Shown here: in pieces, positions 32,961 through 42,266 of the stretch
Position numbering within the stretch: position 1 is the stretch's first letter
How the letters are laid out: every line of letters starts with the position of its first letter
Assembly (NCBI GenBank): GCA_002256935.1
Contig: NCGL01000013.1
Coordinates: 1-60,903, forward strand
Direction of reading: 5' to 3'
DNA: 60,903 bases
From: Bdellovibrio sp. 28-41-41
Lineage (GTDB): Bacteria; Bdellovibrionota; Bdellovibrionia; Bdellovibrionales; Bdellovibrionaceae
Notes under the pieces: model-generated
Database searches by the model: none
The model's input: only the letters and a program-made list of their open reading frames with translations
Told to the model about the DNA's origin: nothing
Program-made: the position numbers and the translations under genes

Positions 32961-33710
32961 TTAATTGATTAGACCCAAATATTCTTTGGTTCCAATTTGA
33001 TCTAATACTCCAGGAAGTTTGCCTTCAATTCTTTCTTTTTGGCGATACAGACTTCGAGCTTTCATAACGATCATGCATCCCAATTCGCCGCTACCAGCAG
33101 GATCTTTAACTTCGGTATTGCATGGAATTTCCATCGCGGCTTCATCTTCACGTTTAATCGGAAAACTAGAAAGTGAAAAAGTCACCCAATCCACGTCTAA
33201 TTTATGGCCGTCGTTCTCGTCATACAGCGAGCGAGAAAGCAGGGCATGAAAGTTATCTTTTACAAGGTAGGACATATACGTCGTTGGCAAAACAATGGCG
33301 ACCCGTTTTTTAGTAGCGATAATATCTTTAATCGTATTTAGGACCGCGGCTTGGTTTTCGATCATAGAAATTACTTCGGTCGAAGGAATTAGGTCTTTAT
33401 AAGGAAGCGAGTTATCCACTATGATGTGTTCGAATTTATTTTCCGCTTCGAGGGAATCAAACAAACCCTTCCATGCTAAATAATGATCTTGGCGCTCTGG
33501 CAAGACTCCCAAGAAAACCAAATTCTGTCCTAAAATCTCTATACGAAGCCGTTTATAAATACTTGAGCCAAATTCTTGCGGACTTTCGAAATGACTCCAT
33601 GAAATTTTAGGAATTGGCTTTGGTTTTAGTCCAAAAATAAGCGCGAAATAAACTCCGCCTATGATTACCGTCGATGCCCCAAGAATGTATGCCAAAGTCG
33701 ATTTTTTCAT
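32961..33710 (-). CDS. Membrane-anchored protein of unknown function
   Basis: 249 residues from the ATG at 33710, which begins a signal-anchor (KKSTLAYILGASTVIIGGVYFALIFG). The rest, PKPIPKISWSHFESPQEFGSS onwards, has an alternating alpha/beta pattern (NLVFLGVLPER, FEHIIVDNSLPYKDL, KKRVAIVLPTTYMSYLV), suggesting a Rossmann-like or periplasmic-binding type fold. Two cysteines (IPCNTEV, LGCMIVM) lie near the C-terminus. No family recognised. It precedes, on the same strand, the metzincin lipoprotein gene by 55 bases, so cotranscription is possible. Confidence 0.7.
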   Translation of the reverse strand: MKKSTLAYILGASTVIIGGVYFALIFGLKPKPIPKISWSHFESPQEFGSSIYKRLRIEILGQNLVFLGVLPERQDHYLAWKGLFDSLEAENKFEHIIVDNSLPYKDLIPSTEVISMIENQAAVLNTIKDIIATKKRVAIVLPTTYMSYLVKDNFHALLSRSLYDENDGHKLDVDWVTFSLSSFPIKREDEAAMEIPCNTEVKDPAGSGELGCMIVMKARSLYRQKERIEGKLPGVLDQIGTKEYLGLIN

Positions 33711-33880
33711 GTTCAAGGAATTACTGTATAACGACCTCAAAGCCAATTAAATTAACAGTGATGAACGACACTAGCCTCTAATACATTCTTTGCTTGTAAT
33801 TCTTTACTTAGAGGAGCTAAACGTGCTACATGCTTAGGGAAAGGACTTGATTCTAACTTAACAGAACAGGTACCAATAGA

Positions 33881-34612
33881 ATGAATAATTTGAATCGCAA
33901 AACACATATTTGTCTTGTGGGAAACGGCCGTTTGGCAACCCAACTAGAAAAGATTTTGAAAGAAAACTCTTTCTCCTATTCTCATATCTTTCGCTCCCAA
34001 AACAGCACCGACGAAATTCAAAAACAAATTACGCAATCGACTCATATATGGCTCGCTATTAACGATAGTGCCATTGAAAGCTTTTATCAGCACTACTCTG
34101 GCAGTGGCCCAACCGCGACATGGGTTCACTTTTCTGGCGCGCACAATTCAAATACTATCTTTTCTGCCCATCCATTAATGACATTTTCTAAAACCCCGAT
34201 GGCGCAGATCGAATTTGATAAAATTCACTTTGTACTGACGCCACCAAGGCAAAACGAAAACCAGCTCACGTTTGATGACGTATTGCCGGGGCTAAAGAAC
34301 GCTCATAGTTTTCTAAGTGCCGATAAGAAAGCCCTCTACCATGCGCTGTGCGTAGTGGCCGGCAATTTCCCAATGATTTTATGGAGCGAAGTTCAGGCTC
34401 AATTTCAAAATTTACAAATGCCCAAAGAAGCTCTGAATACGTATCTCGATCAAGTCACCGCTAATTTTAAACGCGACGGTGCTAGCGCCCTTACTGGGCC
34501 AATTGTTCGCGGTGATATTAAAACGATCCACGACAACTTGAATGCCCTTAGCGGAAATTCATTGAAACCCATCTACGAAGTATTTTTGAAAGCAAAAGGT
34601 GTAAAATTATGA
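33881..34612 (+). CDS. Rossmann/DUF2520 protein, candidate PanG-type ketopantoate reductase
   Basis: 243-residue cytosolic protein. N-terminal NAD(P)-binding motif ICLVGNGRLATQLEKIL (G-x-G-x-x-A), then the DUF2520-type second half (AHPLMTFSK, ALCVVAGNFPMILWS, ASALTGPIVRGD). It is the first gene of an operon with panB, panC, coaBC, coaX and panD, each overlapping or separated by a few bases; its stop overlaps the panB start (ATGA). The pathway lacks only the reduction of 2-dehydropantoate to pantoate between PanB and PanC, classically PanE or IlvC. PanG, an alternative reductase unrelated to PanE described in Francisella, is to my knowledge of this general Rossmann/DUF2520 type. The catalytic assignment is inference from context and fold, not from active-site residues. 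Confidence 0.7.
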   Translation: MNNLNRKTHICLVGNGRLATQLEKILKENSFSYSHIFRSQNSTDEIQKQITQSTHIWLAINDSAIESFYQHYSGSGPTATWVHFSGAHNSNTIFSAHPLMTFSKTPMAQIEFDKIHFVLTPPRQNENQLTFDDVLPGLKNAHSFLSADKKALYHALCVVAGNFPMILWSEVQAQFQNLQMPKEALNTYLDQVTANFKRDGASALTGPIVRGDIKTIHDNLNALSGNSLKPIYEVFLKAKGVKL

Positions 34613-35406
34613 TCAAACTCAACTCACTGACTTTTTTAGATAAGAAAAAGAACAAAGAAAAAATCTCGATGATCACGTGCTACGATTTCTCGTTTGCACA
34701 GATCATCAATGAAACAGACATAGATTGCATTCTTATTGGCGATTCGGGTTCGATGTTAATGCATGGTCTGCCAAACACGGTCCACGCGGATACTCCGATG
34801 ATGGCATCGATGATCGCAGCTGTTAGTCGCGGGGCACCTAAAAAATTCATCGTCGGTGATTTGCCATTTCTTTCTTATCGAAAATCTTTGACGACCAACA
34901 TGAATAACGTAGAAGTCTTAATGAAAGCCGGTTCTGAAGCTTTAAAATTGGAAGGCGCCATCGGGAATTTGAAGCTCGTGAATCACTTAGTTCACTCCGG
35001 CGTTCCAATCATGGGACATTTAGGATTAACGCCTCAGTCCGTGCACACATTGGGTGGTCATAAAGTTCAAGGTAAAGAAAAAGAAGCGCAAATCCAAATT
35101 CTTGATCAAGCTAAAAAGTTAGAAGACGCAGGTTGTTTCTCTCTAGTACTTGAGTGCGTTCCATCTGTGCTAGCGGCTAAAATCACCGAGGCATTGCATA
35201 TCCCTGTAATAGGTATTGGTGCTGGCCCCGATGTCGATGGACAAGTTTTAGTTTTGCAGGATTTATTGGGATTCAATGACGGTTTTAAACCGAAATTTCT
35301 GAAAAAATATTTTAATGCGAATCAAATATTTAAAGGTGCCTTTAATGACTACCACAAAGAAGTGGTTTCTAAAGCGTTTCCAACCGCAAAAGAAAGTTAC
35401 GAATGA
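34609..35406 (+). CDS. panB: 3-methyl-2-oxobutanoate hydroxymethyltransferase
   Basis: PanB adds a one-carbon unit from methylene-tetrahydrofolate to ketoisovalerate, giving ketopantoate. The 265-residue TIM-barrel protein carries the magnesium-binding Asp in LIGDSGSMLMHG, the second Asp in IVGDLPFLSYR, the metal-binding Glu in ALKLEGA, and the catalytic Glu in SLVLECVPSVLA; GHLGLTPQSVHTLGG is the family signature. Starts inside the preceding gene's stop and its own stop overlaps the panC start. Confidence 0.96.
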   Translation: MIKLNSLTFLDKKKNKEKISMITCYDFSFAQIINETDIDCILIGDSGSMLMHGLPNTVHADTPMMASMIAAVSRGAPKKFIVGDLPFLSYRKSLTTNMNNVEVLMKAGSEALKLEGAIGNLKLVNHLVHSGVPIMGHLGLTPQSVHTLGGHKVQGKEKEAQIQILDQAKKLEDAGCFSLVLECVPSVLAAKITEALHIPVIGIGAGPDVDGQVLVLQDLLGFNDGFKPKFLKKYFNANQIFKGAFNDYHKEVVSKAFPTAKESYE

Positions 35407-36167
35407 GCCAACCTATTATTTTAAAAACAACCGTTGAGCTTATCCAGTGGCGAAAAACCATCAAGGATAAATCTGTTGGTTTCGTTCCGACGATGGGTGC
35501 CTTACATGAAGGTCACGTTAGCTTATTGAAAAAAAGCCGCAGCGAGAACGATATTAACGTTTTAAGTATTTTCGTAAACCCGACGCAATTCAACCAGGCC
35601 CAAGATTTAGATAAATACCCAAGAACTTGGGATGAAGACTTGAAATTAGCGACTGGTGCCGGCACAGATGCTATTTTCTTTCCCACGTTTGAACAAATGT
35701 ACCCTGATAACTACACTTATTCTGTTCATGAAAATGATTTCAGCCTTATGCTGTGCGGAGCTTCGCGGGCAGGGCACTTTCAGGGCGTTCTTACCATCGT
35801 ATTAAAATTATTGAATTTGGTGCAACCCAATCGCGTTTATATGGGTGAAAAAGACCATCAGCAACTACAGCTGATAAAAAAAATGGTCAGTGCCTTATTT
35901 TTACCAACAGAAATCGTGGGTTGCCCCACTATCAGAAATTCAAGCGGCCTTGCGCTTAGCTCCCGCAACTCACGCTTGAACGAAGACGAAAGAAATCGAT
36001 CTTCTTTAATTTATAAAACAATCACAACGGCGGCGAATACTGCCGAAGCCAAAGCCGTGTTAGAAAATGCTGGATTTAAAATTGATTACCTAGTGGATGT
36101 AGAAAACCGTCGATACGTAGCCGCCTTTGTTGGCGATGTGAGGTTAATAGACAATGTCGAACTCTAA
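35403..36167 (+). CDS. panC: Pantoate-beta-alanine ligase (pantothenate synthetase)
   Basis: ATP-dependent ligase joining pantoate and beta-alanine. Motifs: VPTMGALHEGHVSLLKKS with the HxGH nucleotide motif, IFVNPTQFNQAQDLDKYPR, MGEKDHQQLQLIKKMV (the GEKD motif) and SSRNSRL (KMSKS-equivalent). At 254 residues it is shorter than E. coli PanC (283), the loss being in the C-terminal dimerisation domain. Beta-alanine is supplied by PanD of the same operon. The panC stop lies inside the coaBC start region (14-base overlap). Confidence 0.95.
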   Translation: MSQPIILKTTVELIQWRKTIKDKSVGFVPTMGALHEGHVSLLKKSRSENDINVLSIFVNPTQFNQAQDLDKYPRTWDEDLKLATGAGTDAIFFPTFEQMYPDNYTYSVHENDFSLMLCGASRAGHFQGVLTIVLKLLNLVQPNRVYMGEKDHQQLQLIKKMVSALFLPTEIVGCPTIRNSSGLALSSRNSRLNEDERNRSSLIYKTITTAANTAEAKAVLENAGFKIDYLVDVENRRYVAAFVGDVRLIDNVEL

Positions 36168-37404
36168 TTCAAAAATTCTATTTATTTTCACGGGCTCGAT
36201 TGCTGCTTACAAAGCGGTGACCCTTGTTTCGCGCTTAGTTCAACGTGGCTACGATGTTGAATGCGTTCTTACTAAGTCAGCGTCAAAATTTATTGGACGC
36301 GCTACTATTGAAGGATTAACCGGCAAAACAGTACACACTGATTTATTTGATTCAGATAATATCATGGGACACATCCACCTGATCCGTGATGCGAGTGCTG
36401 TTATTGTGGCTCCAGCTACTGCAAACTTTATAAATAAAATTGCACACGGTTTTGCGGATGATTTGGCCAGCACACTGTTCCTGGCTCATGATTTCAAAAA
36501 ACCATTTATTGTGGCTCCGGCGATGAATACAAAAATGTATGAACATCCACTAACACAGTCATCGATTACACGTTTAAAAGAGATCGGCGTTACTATTCTT
36601 GAAGCCGGCTCTGGGATTTTAGCTTGTGGTGAAGTTGGCTATGGAAAGTTGCTTGATCCTGAAATCATGATCGTAGAAATTGAGAAAATTCTTAAACAGA
36701 CACCAGTCCCGCCAAAACCGGCCTCTATAAAACAGGTTTTACCACGCATATTGATAACCGGTGGCGGAACGATAGAGAAAATAGATGATGTTAGATCCCT
36801 AACAAATTCAAGCAGCGGCGAAACGGCTATTTCTCTGGCAAAGTATTTCTATGATTTAGGGCTACCCGTTAGCTTAGTTGTAAACAATCAAAAGGGACTG
36901 GATTTGCCAGCAAATATGGATGTAGCCAACTTCACAACCTTTGCCGACCTAAATTCTGTCTTGAAAGACAAACTTTCAAAAGAAAGTTTTGATTACGTGA
37001 TTCATGCGGCCGCTGTGAGTGATTTTTCACTAGAAAAAATCGAAGGCATCGGTTTTAAAAAATCACCTAGAAAACTTTCATCTGCGAAACGTATAAAACT
37101 AGTTTTAAAGCCCAATTTTAAAATCATTTCTAAAATTGCTCAGTACAGTAAAAACAAGAAAATTAAAATTATCGGTTTTAAATTAACGTCTCATGCGGAC
37201 GTCAAAATAGTTAAACAATCCGTCGACAAAGTGTTCGCCTATAAGCAAGTTCAGTATGTCGTACAAAATGATGTCACTAAAATTGATCGACAAAAAGGAA
37301 TTCATCGATTTTCGCTATTTACTAAAAACAGTTCCGTGCCTCTAGAGATTGAGTCACGGGAACATTTACTGTCACAGTTGGCTCAAACTGTGATGAAGGA
37401 GTAA
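36154..37404 (+). CDS. coaBC: Bifunctional phosphopantothenoylcysteine decarboxylase/phosphopantothenate-cysteine ligase
   Basis: Two CoA-pathway activities in one 416-residue chain. The N-terminal CoaC half has the FMN/substrate motifs [28 protein letters not shown] (active-site His in GHIHL), [12 protein letters not shown] (the PxMNxxMW-type motif, here MY) and [13 protein letters not shown] with the catalytic Cys. The C-terminal CoaB half has [47 protein letters not shown] and [14 protein letters not shown]. It works on phosphopantothenate delivered by CoaX downstream. All expected motifs are present. Confidence 0.95.
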   Translation: MSNSNSKILFIFTGSIAAYKAVTLVSRLVQRGYDVECVLTKSASKFIGRATIEGLTGKTVHTDLFDSDNIMGHIHLIRDASAVIVAPATANFINKIAHGFADDLASTLFLAHDFKKPFIVAPAMNTKMYEHPLTQSSITRLKEIGVTILEAGSGILACGEVGYGKLLDPEIMIVEIEKILKQTPVPPKPASIKQVLPRILITGGGTIEKIDDVRSLTNSSSGETAISLAKYFYDLGLPVSLVVNNQKGLDLPANMDVANFTTFADLNSVLKDKLSKESFDYVIHAAAVSDFSLEKIEGIGFKKSPRKLSSAKRIKLVLKPNFKIISKIAQYSKNKKIKIIGFKLTSHADVKIVKQSVDKVFAYKQVQYVVQNDVTKIDRQKGIHRFSLFTKNSSVPLEIESREHLLSQLAQTVMKE

Positions 37405-37406
37405 AG

Positions 37407-38189
37407 ATGATTCTAGCACTGGATGTGGGTAATACCCAAATTTACGCTGGCCTATTCACCACCGATCATAAAATGGTGGCTTCATTTCGGAAAAATTCAA
37501 AAACGAGCTCGTCATCTGATGAGGTTGGCATTTTCTTGCGTACGGCGATTCGCGAAAATGGTTTCAATCCCGAGAACGTTCAGCAGATTGTCATTTGCAC
37601 AGTCGTACCAGATGTTTTGTATTCTATCAGGGGAGCTTGCAAAAAGTACTTCAACTTAACACCTTTTGTATTGCAGGCCGGAGTCAAAACAGGATTAAAA
37701 ATTAAGTATCGTAATCCTCTAGAAGTCGGTGCCGATCGCATTGCTAACTCGATTGCATCAAGCCAACTGTACGCTGACAAAAATCTGATTATCGTTGATT
37801 TGGGAACAGCAACAACATTTTGTGCGGTATCGAAAGAAAAAGAATATTTAGGCGGAACCATCATCGCTGGATTAAAAATTAGCATGGAGGCCTTAGAGAA
37901 TCGTACAGCCAAGTTGCCGGCTGTAGAGATCGAAGAAAAATACGAAGCTCTGGGACGATCCACAGTAGAAAGCATCCAATCCGGTTTGTACTACGGACAC
38001 CTTGGTCAAATAAAAGAAATCAGCCAACGTCTAGAAGCCGAATGCTTTCCCAACGATCCTCCATTTATTATCGGCACCGGTGGATTTTCGCATTTGTTTG
38101 AAAAAGAAAAAGTATTTAATCGGATCATCCCCGATTTAGTTTTAAAAGGTTTGCTTGCATCACTGTCAATGAACATGAAGGAATCGTGA
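37407..38189 (+). CDS. coaX: Type III pantothenate kinase
   Basis: Phosphorylates pantothenate, the first committed CoA step; type III kinases are not feedback-inhibited by CoA. 260 residues of the ASKHA fold: [15 protein letters not shown] (phosphate loop), [18 protein letters not shown] (GADR motif), [16 protein letters not shown] and [23 protein letters not shown]. Two bases after the coaBC stop; panD follows after 7 bases. Usually needs a monovalent cation; no other kinase type is evident in the window. Confidence 0.95.
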   Translation: MILALDVGNTQIYAGLFTTDHKMVASFRKNSKTSSSSDEVGIFLRTAIRENGFNPENVQQIVICTVVPDVLYSIRGACKKYFNLTPFVLQAGVKTGLKIKYRNPLEVGADRIANSIASSQLYADKNLIIVDLGTATTFCAVSKEKEYLGGTIIAGLKISMEALENRTAKLPAVEIEEKYEALGRSTVESIQSGLYYGHLGQIKEISQRLEAECFPNDPPFIIGTGGFSHLFEKEKVFNRIIPDLVLKGLLASLSMNMKES

Positions 38190-38196
38190 GGTTATT

Positions 38197-38577
38197 ATGA
38201 ATATCGAATTAATGAGATGTAAAATTCATCGCGCTACTGTAACTGAAGCTGATTTAAATTATGAGGGCTCAATTTCACTGGATCCAGCGTTGATCAAAGC
38301 CGCAGGATTGTTCGTGCATGAGAAAGTTGACATTTTAAACTGTAACAATGGTGCACGATTTACGACGTACGTAATCGAAGGAAAAAAAGGTCAGGTTTGT
38401 TTGAATGGAGCAGCAGCTCGACTAGTTCAAAAAGGCGATCTAGTTATTATCGTTGCTTACGCGAGCATACCGATTGAAAATGCAAAAGGCTACAAGCCTG
38501 AAGTCGTTTTTGTCGACGCAAAAAATCGTCCACGTGAGAAAAGACTAGAAAAACATTCGAAAACGAGTCAATATTGA
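38197..38577 (+). CDS. panD: Aspartate 1-decarboxylase
   Basis: Pyruvoyl enzyme making beta-alanine from aspartate for PanC. 126 residues: [21 protein letters not shown] with the self-cleavage site between G24 and S25 (S25 becomes the pyruvoyl group), [18 protein letters not shown] and [15 protein letters not shown]. Completes the operon's supply of both halves of pantothenate. ATG at 38197 is preceded by GAGG. Confidence 0.96.
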   Translation: MNIELMRCKIHRATVTEADLNYEGSISLDPALIKAAGLFVHEKVDILNCNNGARFTTYVIEGKKGQVCLNGAAARLVQKGDLVIIVAYASIPIENAKGYKPEVVFVDAKNRPREKRLEKHSKTSQY

Positions 38578-38580
38578 ACG

Positions 38581-39297
38581 ATGAAAAGTTTTATTATTGT
38601 TTCTTTATTTTTTGTTCTACCGAAAGCATTTGCTGATTTCGACCGACCGGTTTTTAAAAATTCGCAAATGCTAGAAGACAGCGAAGTCGTTGAAGATGAA
38701 AAAATAAAACTAAACTGCTTCGTATTTAAAAAATACATTCTTCTTGAAAAAGAAGAACCCGGATTTTTGGGTAAAAATATTTACTACAAAGAAAATGCAA
38801 TCGATAAAAAAATCCAACCTGAAACGTACTGCAAAGATATAAAAATGGATACATTCAAGAAGCTGGAATCAGGCGGAGCTTCGTATTTAGGAATGTCCCG
38901 ACGTTTCTTGTTTGTCCAAGATCCAGACGAATTAAGTGCTAGAACTAAGTTTGAAATTTATAACTTAGAATCAGGTCAAATGACGTTCTCGGGAATCAAG
39001 AACAATAACACGCTGATGAAAATCATCCCTATTTCAGTGAAAACGACGGCGTTAGAGTATTTTCAGCGCTACTTAGTAGATTGCGATTTTAATTCAGATA
39101 AAACACATCTTAAATGCTGGTCTGATTTCTTAGCTTCGATTGAAGTGCCAAAAGAAATTAAAATTGGCTACCCAGTATGCCCGAAATCAAAATCACCAAA
39201 GAAGTTCCAAATTTTCTTAAAAATCTTGGTGCCTGATATTCAAAAAAGCAAACGCACCTTTTTATGGGCCAAGCCTATTTGCGAAATCGCACCCTAA
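38581..39297 (+). CDS. Exported protein of unknown function
   Basis: 238 residues with a signal peptide (MKSFIIVSLFFVLPKAFA). It starts three bases after panD and so reads from the same transcript, though nothing in it suggests a metabolic role. The mature part is Lys/Glu-rich with six cysteines in reduced-spacing pairs (KLNCFVF, ETYCKDI, VDCDF, LKCWSD, PVCPKS, PICEIAP), likely disulphide-bonded in the periplasm. Not recognised. Its stop lies 14 bases from the stop of the convergent DD-peptidase gene. Confidence 0.7.
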   Translation: MKSFIIVSLFFVLPKAFADFDRPVFKNSQMLEDSEVVEDEKIKLNCFVFKKYILLEKEEPGFLGKNIYYKENAIDKKIQPETYCKDIKMDTFKKLESGGASYLGMSRRFLFVQDPDELSARTKFEIYNLESGQMTFSGIKNNNTLMKIIPISVKTTALEYFQRYLVDCDFNSDKTHLKCWSDFLASIEVPKEIKIGYPVCPKSKSPKKFQIFLKILVPDIQKSKRTFLWAKPICEIAP

Positions 39298-39311
39298 CTA
39301 CAGCGGACTGA

Positions 39312-40565
39312 TTACGGACGACCTACATAGGGAATCCCTTCTGATTCTTTATCAAATGGAAAAAACTTAATAGATTGATAACTAATAGGCGCACCGCCAT
39401 TGTATTCCTTTTGAATCATAGTGGTCATTTGAGTTTTTATTTTTTTCTGAGCATCGCGCCAATCACGTCGTGTTCCATTGGTCTTCATGTTGTACATGAA
39501 ATACACGTTACCTTTCTGAGTTGAAATAATACCCGCTAACAAAATAGCCGGAGATACCGTACCTGTTTTAGCAATTACCGAATTTTCAGTTGTCTCGTTC
39601 TTATAAAGCGCGCTTGAAGAAGATGTTGAGTCAGCTCCTACGACACTGACGATGTCTTCGAATTTCAAACCCTGGGCCTTCAAGACGTTTTCAAAATCGA
39701 GTAAAATCTTAAGCACAACCGTACAACGAGCTGAATTGTAATTCCCGAGGCCATCGACAGTGAGTTTGTTTCCAGATCCATTTAATAACTCGATGTCATC
39801 AATCGCGAATTTCAACCGATTCTCTATAAATTTCTTAAATTCGGCAGCGCCACCGGTAAATTCAAAAATCAAATTGGCAGCGTAGTTGTTTGAATTTCTA
39901 TTCATCTCTTTCAACAAAGCTTGCAGAGGTGATGATTTAAAGGATAGTGAGCTATAGTTGCTGGCTATAAAATCAGATGATTTTTTAAATGTATATTTAC
40001 GCACCAGCAACTGACCCATGGGATTCATCGCAACGCCTTGATCCTTAGCGGCCTGCACAGTTTTTGCGTAGTCAGTTGTTAAATTTTTAACCTTCATGAA
40101 GCTTTTGATCACGTCATCAGGCGTTGGTGATTCCGGCGTGTAGTCGCCTATTGCAGTTGCATAGCTATTAACATTCCATACGAATTTAAAATTTTCATCA
40201 AAGGACAATTCTTTTACCGACTTGATACCTTTGTTATTTAGCTCTGAAATCACTAGATGCAAGAACTCTTTGCTGAAATAAGGATCACTACCACCTTGAA
40301 AATGAACTACGTAAGCGCCATCAGTATCTTTCTTATAAAATACTCTTGTAACAAACCGATGCCCTTTACCTAATTTTATCAACGACCAATAGGAAGTTAC
40401 TAATTTAGAAACAGAGGCAATCGGCAGCTTTTCATCAATGTTAGTGCCTTGAATGGACGTAGCTCCGGGAGCGAAATGGCAGAATGAATTTAGAGTCGAA
40501 CCATGGACGAAATAGGATGCAAAGACAGATATTAATAATGCTACAATACCTTTCCGTGCGATCAT
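39312..40565 (-). CDS. dacB: D-alanyl-D-alanine carboxypeptidase/endopeptidase, PBP4 (S13) type
   Basis: Penicillin-binding protein that trims stem peptides or cuts peptide cross-links in the periplasm. 417 residues from the ATG at 40565 (GAGGGG eight bases upstream; an upstream GTG is too close to it). Signal peptide GIVALLISVFASYFVHGS, then the three active-site motifs: S-x-x-K in PIASVSKLVT, S-x-N in NRNSNNYAAN, and KTG in IAKTGTVSPA. The long insertion between S-x-x-K and S-x-N is characteristic of S13 peptidases. In Bdellovibrio such DacB enzymes round up prey cells during invasion; whether this copy has that role cannot be seen. Confidence 0.88.
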   Translation of the reverse strand: MIARKGIVALLISVFASYFVHGSTLNSFCHFAPGATSIQGTNIDEKLPIASVSKLVTSYWSLIKLGKGHRFVTRVFYKKDTDGAYVVHFQGGSDPYFSKEFLHLVISELNNKGIKSVKELSFDENFKFVWNVNSYATAIGDYTPESPTPDDVIKSFMKVKNLTTDYAKTVQAAKDQGVAMNPMGQLLVRKYTFKKSSDFIASNYSSLSFKSSPLQALLKEMNRNSNNYAANLIFEFTGGAAEFKKFIENRLKFAIDDIELLNGSGNKLTVDGLGNYNSARCTVVLKILLDFENVLKAQGLKFEDIVSVVGADSTSSSSALYKNETTENSVIAKTGTVSPAILLAGIISTQKGNVYFMYNMKTNGTRRDWRDAQKKIKTQMTTMIQKEYNGGAPISYQSIKFFPFDKESEGIPYVGRP

Positions 40566-40741
40566 GCCCCTCACCCCTCAATTAAAGATTTCCGATTGAG
40601 CTTAGGACTACAGCAAAGGAAATGCCTCGTGGTCTCGCGTAACACCGGTTTAAACGAATTAAGTCCCTCTCGACCCTAAAAAAAATTCAAAGATGATCAA
40701 TTTTTGTTCACTCAGAATCAGATCAAGGCCATACCTTTTTA

Positions 40742-42235
40742 GTGCCATTTCAATCCGTTTTTTCTAAAATTCTACTCGCGTCCGCGATCGCACTAGGAAG
40801 TATCTTTGTACTGATTATTTCGCATTCGTCAGCACAAAGAATTTGCGTTAAAAATCGCACGATCGCTTTTATCGAATGGAAGAAAACGACAATTCCATCA
40901 TGCGATTCAAATAGCTCTGCAGAATGGTCCAAAGAGACAATTAAATTATCTGATTCGATCAATCGTCAATTAGAGGTTTTTAGTTTCCTAACTCCAACGT
41001 CTCGATTCGTATTAAATTTAACAGACGATAGCACTCAAATGGTTATAAGCCGCCGCCGAGTATCTCTTCCCACTAGCTTGGTCGAAACCACAGATATCTT
41101 GCCTTACTCGATCGTTAAACATTGGGTACAAGATCAAAATAAAAATGTGCCACGCTTTGAGTTGCTTCACGAAACTCTAACTAACTTTATTTTCTACACT
41201 GTAGTTGGCCGCGAACCGATTTTACCGATCCAAAGCGCGACTCACGCCCCAGTCTTTTGGAAGTCCATACAAGCTAGTAGCCACGCCAATTGCATCAGCG
41301 ACTGGAAACTAACACCTAAATGGCAGCTGTGTATCAACCGCCACTATCAGTTTTTTGAAACGCGTACTGATTTCATCAAAGAACGCCTGCAACACAAATT
41401 CAATCAGTCATGGGTTTCTTCTTACCAACGCTTAAGCCTAAGCGAAAAGAGCCAGCTTTTTAAGTTTGTCCTTGGCCGTGTTAAAAACTTTAATGTTGAT
41501 GAAGCTCTTTTAAAAGAAGCTAGTTTTTCTAACTATATTCAATCTATGTCATCATTCTGGCATTTGAATGAATACTTTCCAGCGCAAAACTCTAACAAAG
41601 CGATGCTAGCATCTATTATCAAGGACTTTAATCAGATCAACTTTGTTAACATCGTCGATAAATCAAAATTTGATCTAGTCATATTTAAAGAAGGTTTAAA
41701 GTTAGCCACATTTGACGGGTCTGAATCCATGCTTAAACCGTTCAAGAATAATGAATCATCTCTAGTGGCTTTGTCTAACGGCGATGATTTTTCTGTTTTT
41801 CCAATCAAAAAGACAATCAAGTTATCTTCATTTTCGAAATGGTACGCAAACCAAATCGTAGTGGAATCATGTCGCCCACTACGTATGAAAGAACTTTTAA
41901 AGTACACAGAGTACACTGAAAAACTACTATTGATATACACGTGTAATCCTCTGACTGCCGAAAAAGTCGCACACCTAACTAAAGCCGGAATTTTAAATTA
42001 TGCGCAGTTAAACAATGAAGAGATGTTTGCCCATTTTCATTTACCATCGCTAGTTTCAAAGCGAAATTTAATAGACCCTAATATGGAAGTGTTTCAGTTT
42101 TTAACGGAACGTTCACAAAAAAATTCCGTATATGAATTGTTCGGCTGGCGCGAACTCAATTGGGATCAGATCTCTAAGACGTACCGACCTAAAGCCGTCG
42201 TGGACGCAGTTAATTTATTCCGCGTCCAACTTTAG
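40742..42235 (+). CDS. Membrane-anchored or exported protein of unknown function
   Basis: 497 residues starting at a GTG (40742), with an N-terminal hydrophobic segment (ILLASAIALGSIFVLIISHSSA) that may be a signal peptide or anchor. The body is Ser/Lys/Phe-rich with several Trp, and cysteines at about 36, 54 and in SSHANC, WQLC, VVESC and LIYTC, suggesting an extracytoplasmic fold. VNIVDKSKFDLVIFKEGLKL and LKKYTEYTEKLLLIYTCNP-like segments have no match that I recognise. No binding site is obvious before the GTG. 176 bases separate it from the divergent dacB gene, with nothing notable. Confidence 0.7.
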   Translation: MPFQSVFSKILLASAIALGSIFVLIISHSSAQRICVKNRTIAFIEWKKTTIPSCDSNSSAEWSKETIKLSDSINRQLEVFSFLTPTSRFVLNLTDDSTQMVISRRRVSLPTSLVETTDILPYSIVKHWVQDQNKNVPRFELLHETLTNFIFYTVVGREPILPIQSATHAPVFWKSIQASSHANCISDWKLTPKWQLCINRHYQFFETRTDFIKERLQHKFNQSWVSSYQRLSLSEKSQLFKFVLGRVKNFNVDEALLKEASFSNYIQSMSSFWHLNEYFPAQNSNKAMLASIIKDFNQINFVNIVDKSKFDLVIFKEGLKLATFDGSESMLKPFKNNESSLVALSNGDDFSVFPIKKTIKLSSFSKWYANQIVVESCRPLRMKELLKYTEYTEKLLLIYTCNPLTAEKVAHLTKAGILNYAQLNNEEMFAHFHLPSLVSKRNLIDPNMEVFQFLTERSQKNSVYELFGWRELNWDQISKTYRPKAVVDAVNLFRVQL

Positions 42236-42266
42236 AAATTATTTAGTTTTATATTTTAGTGCGATA

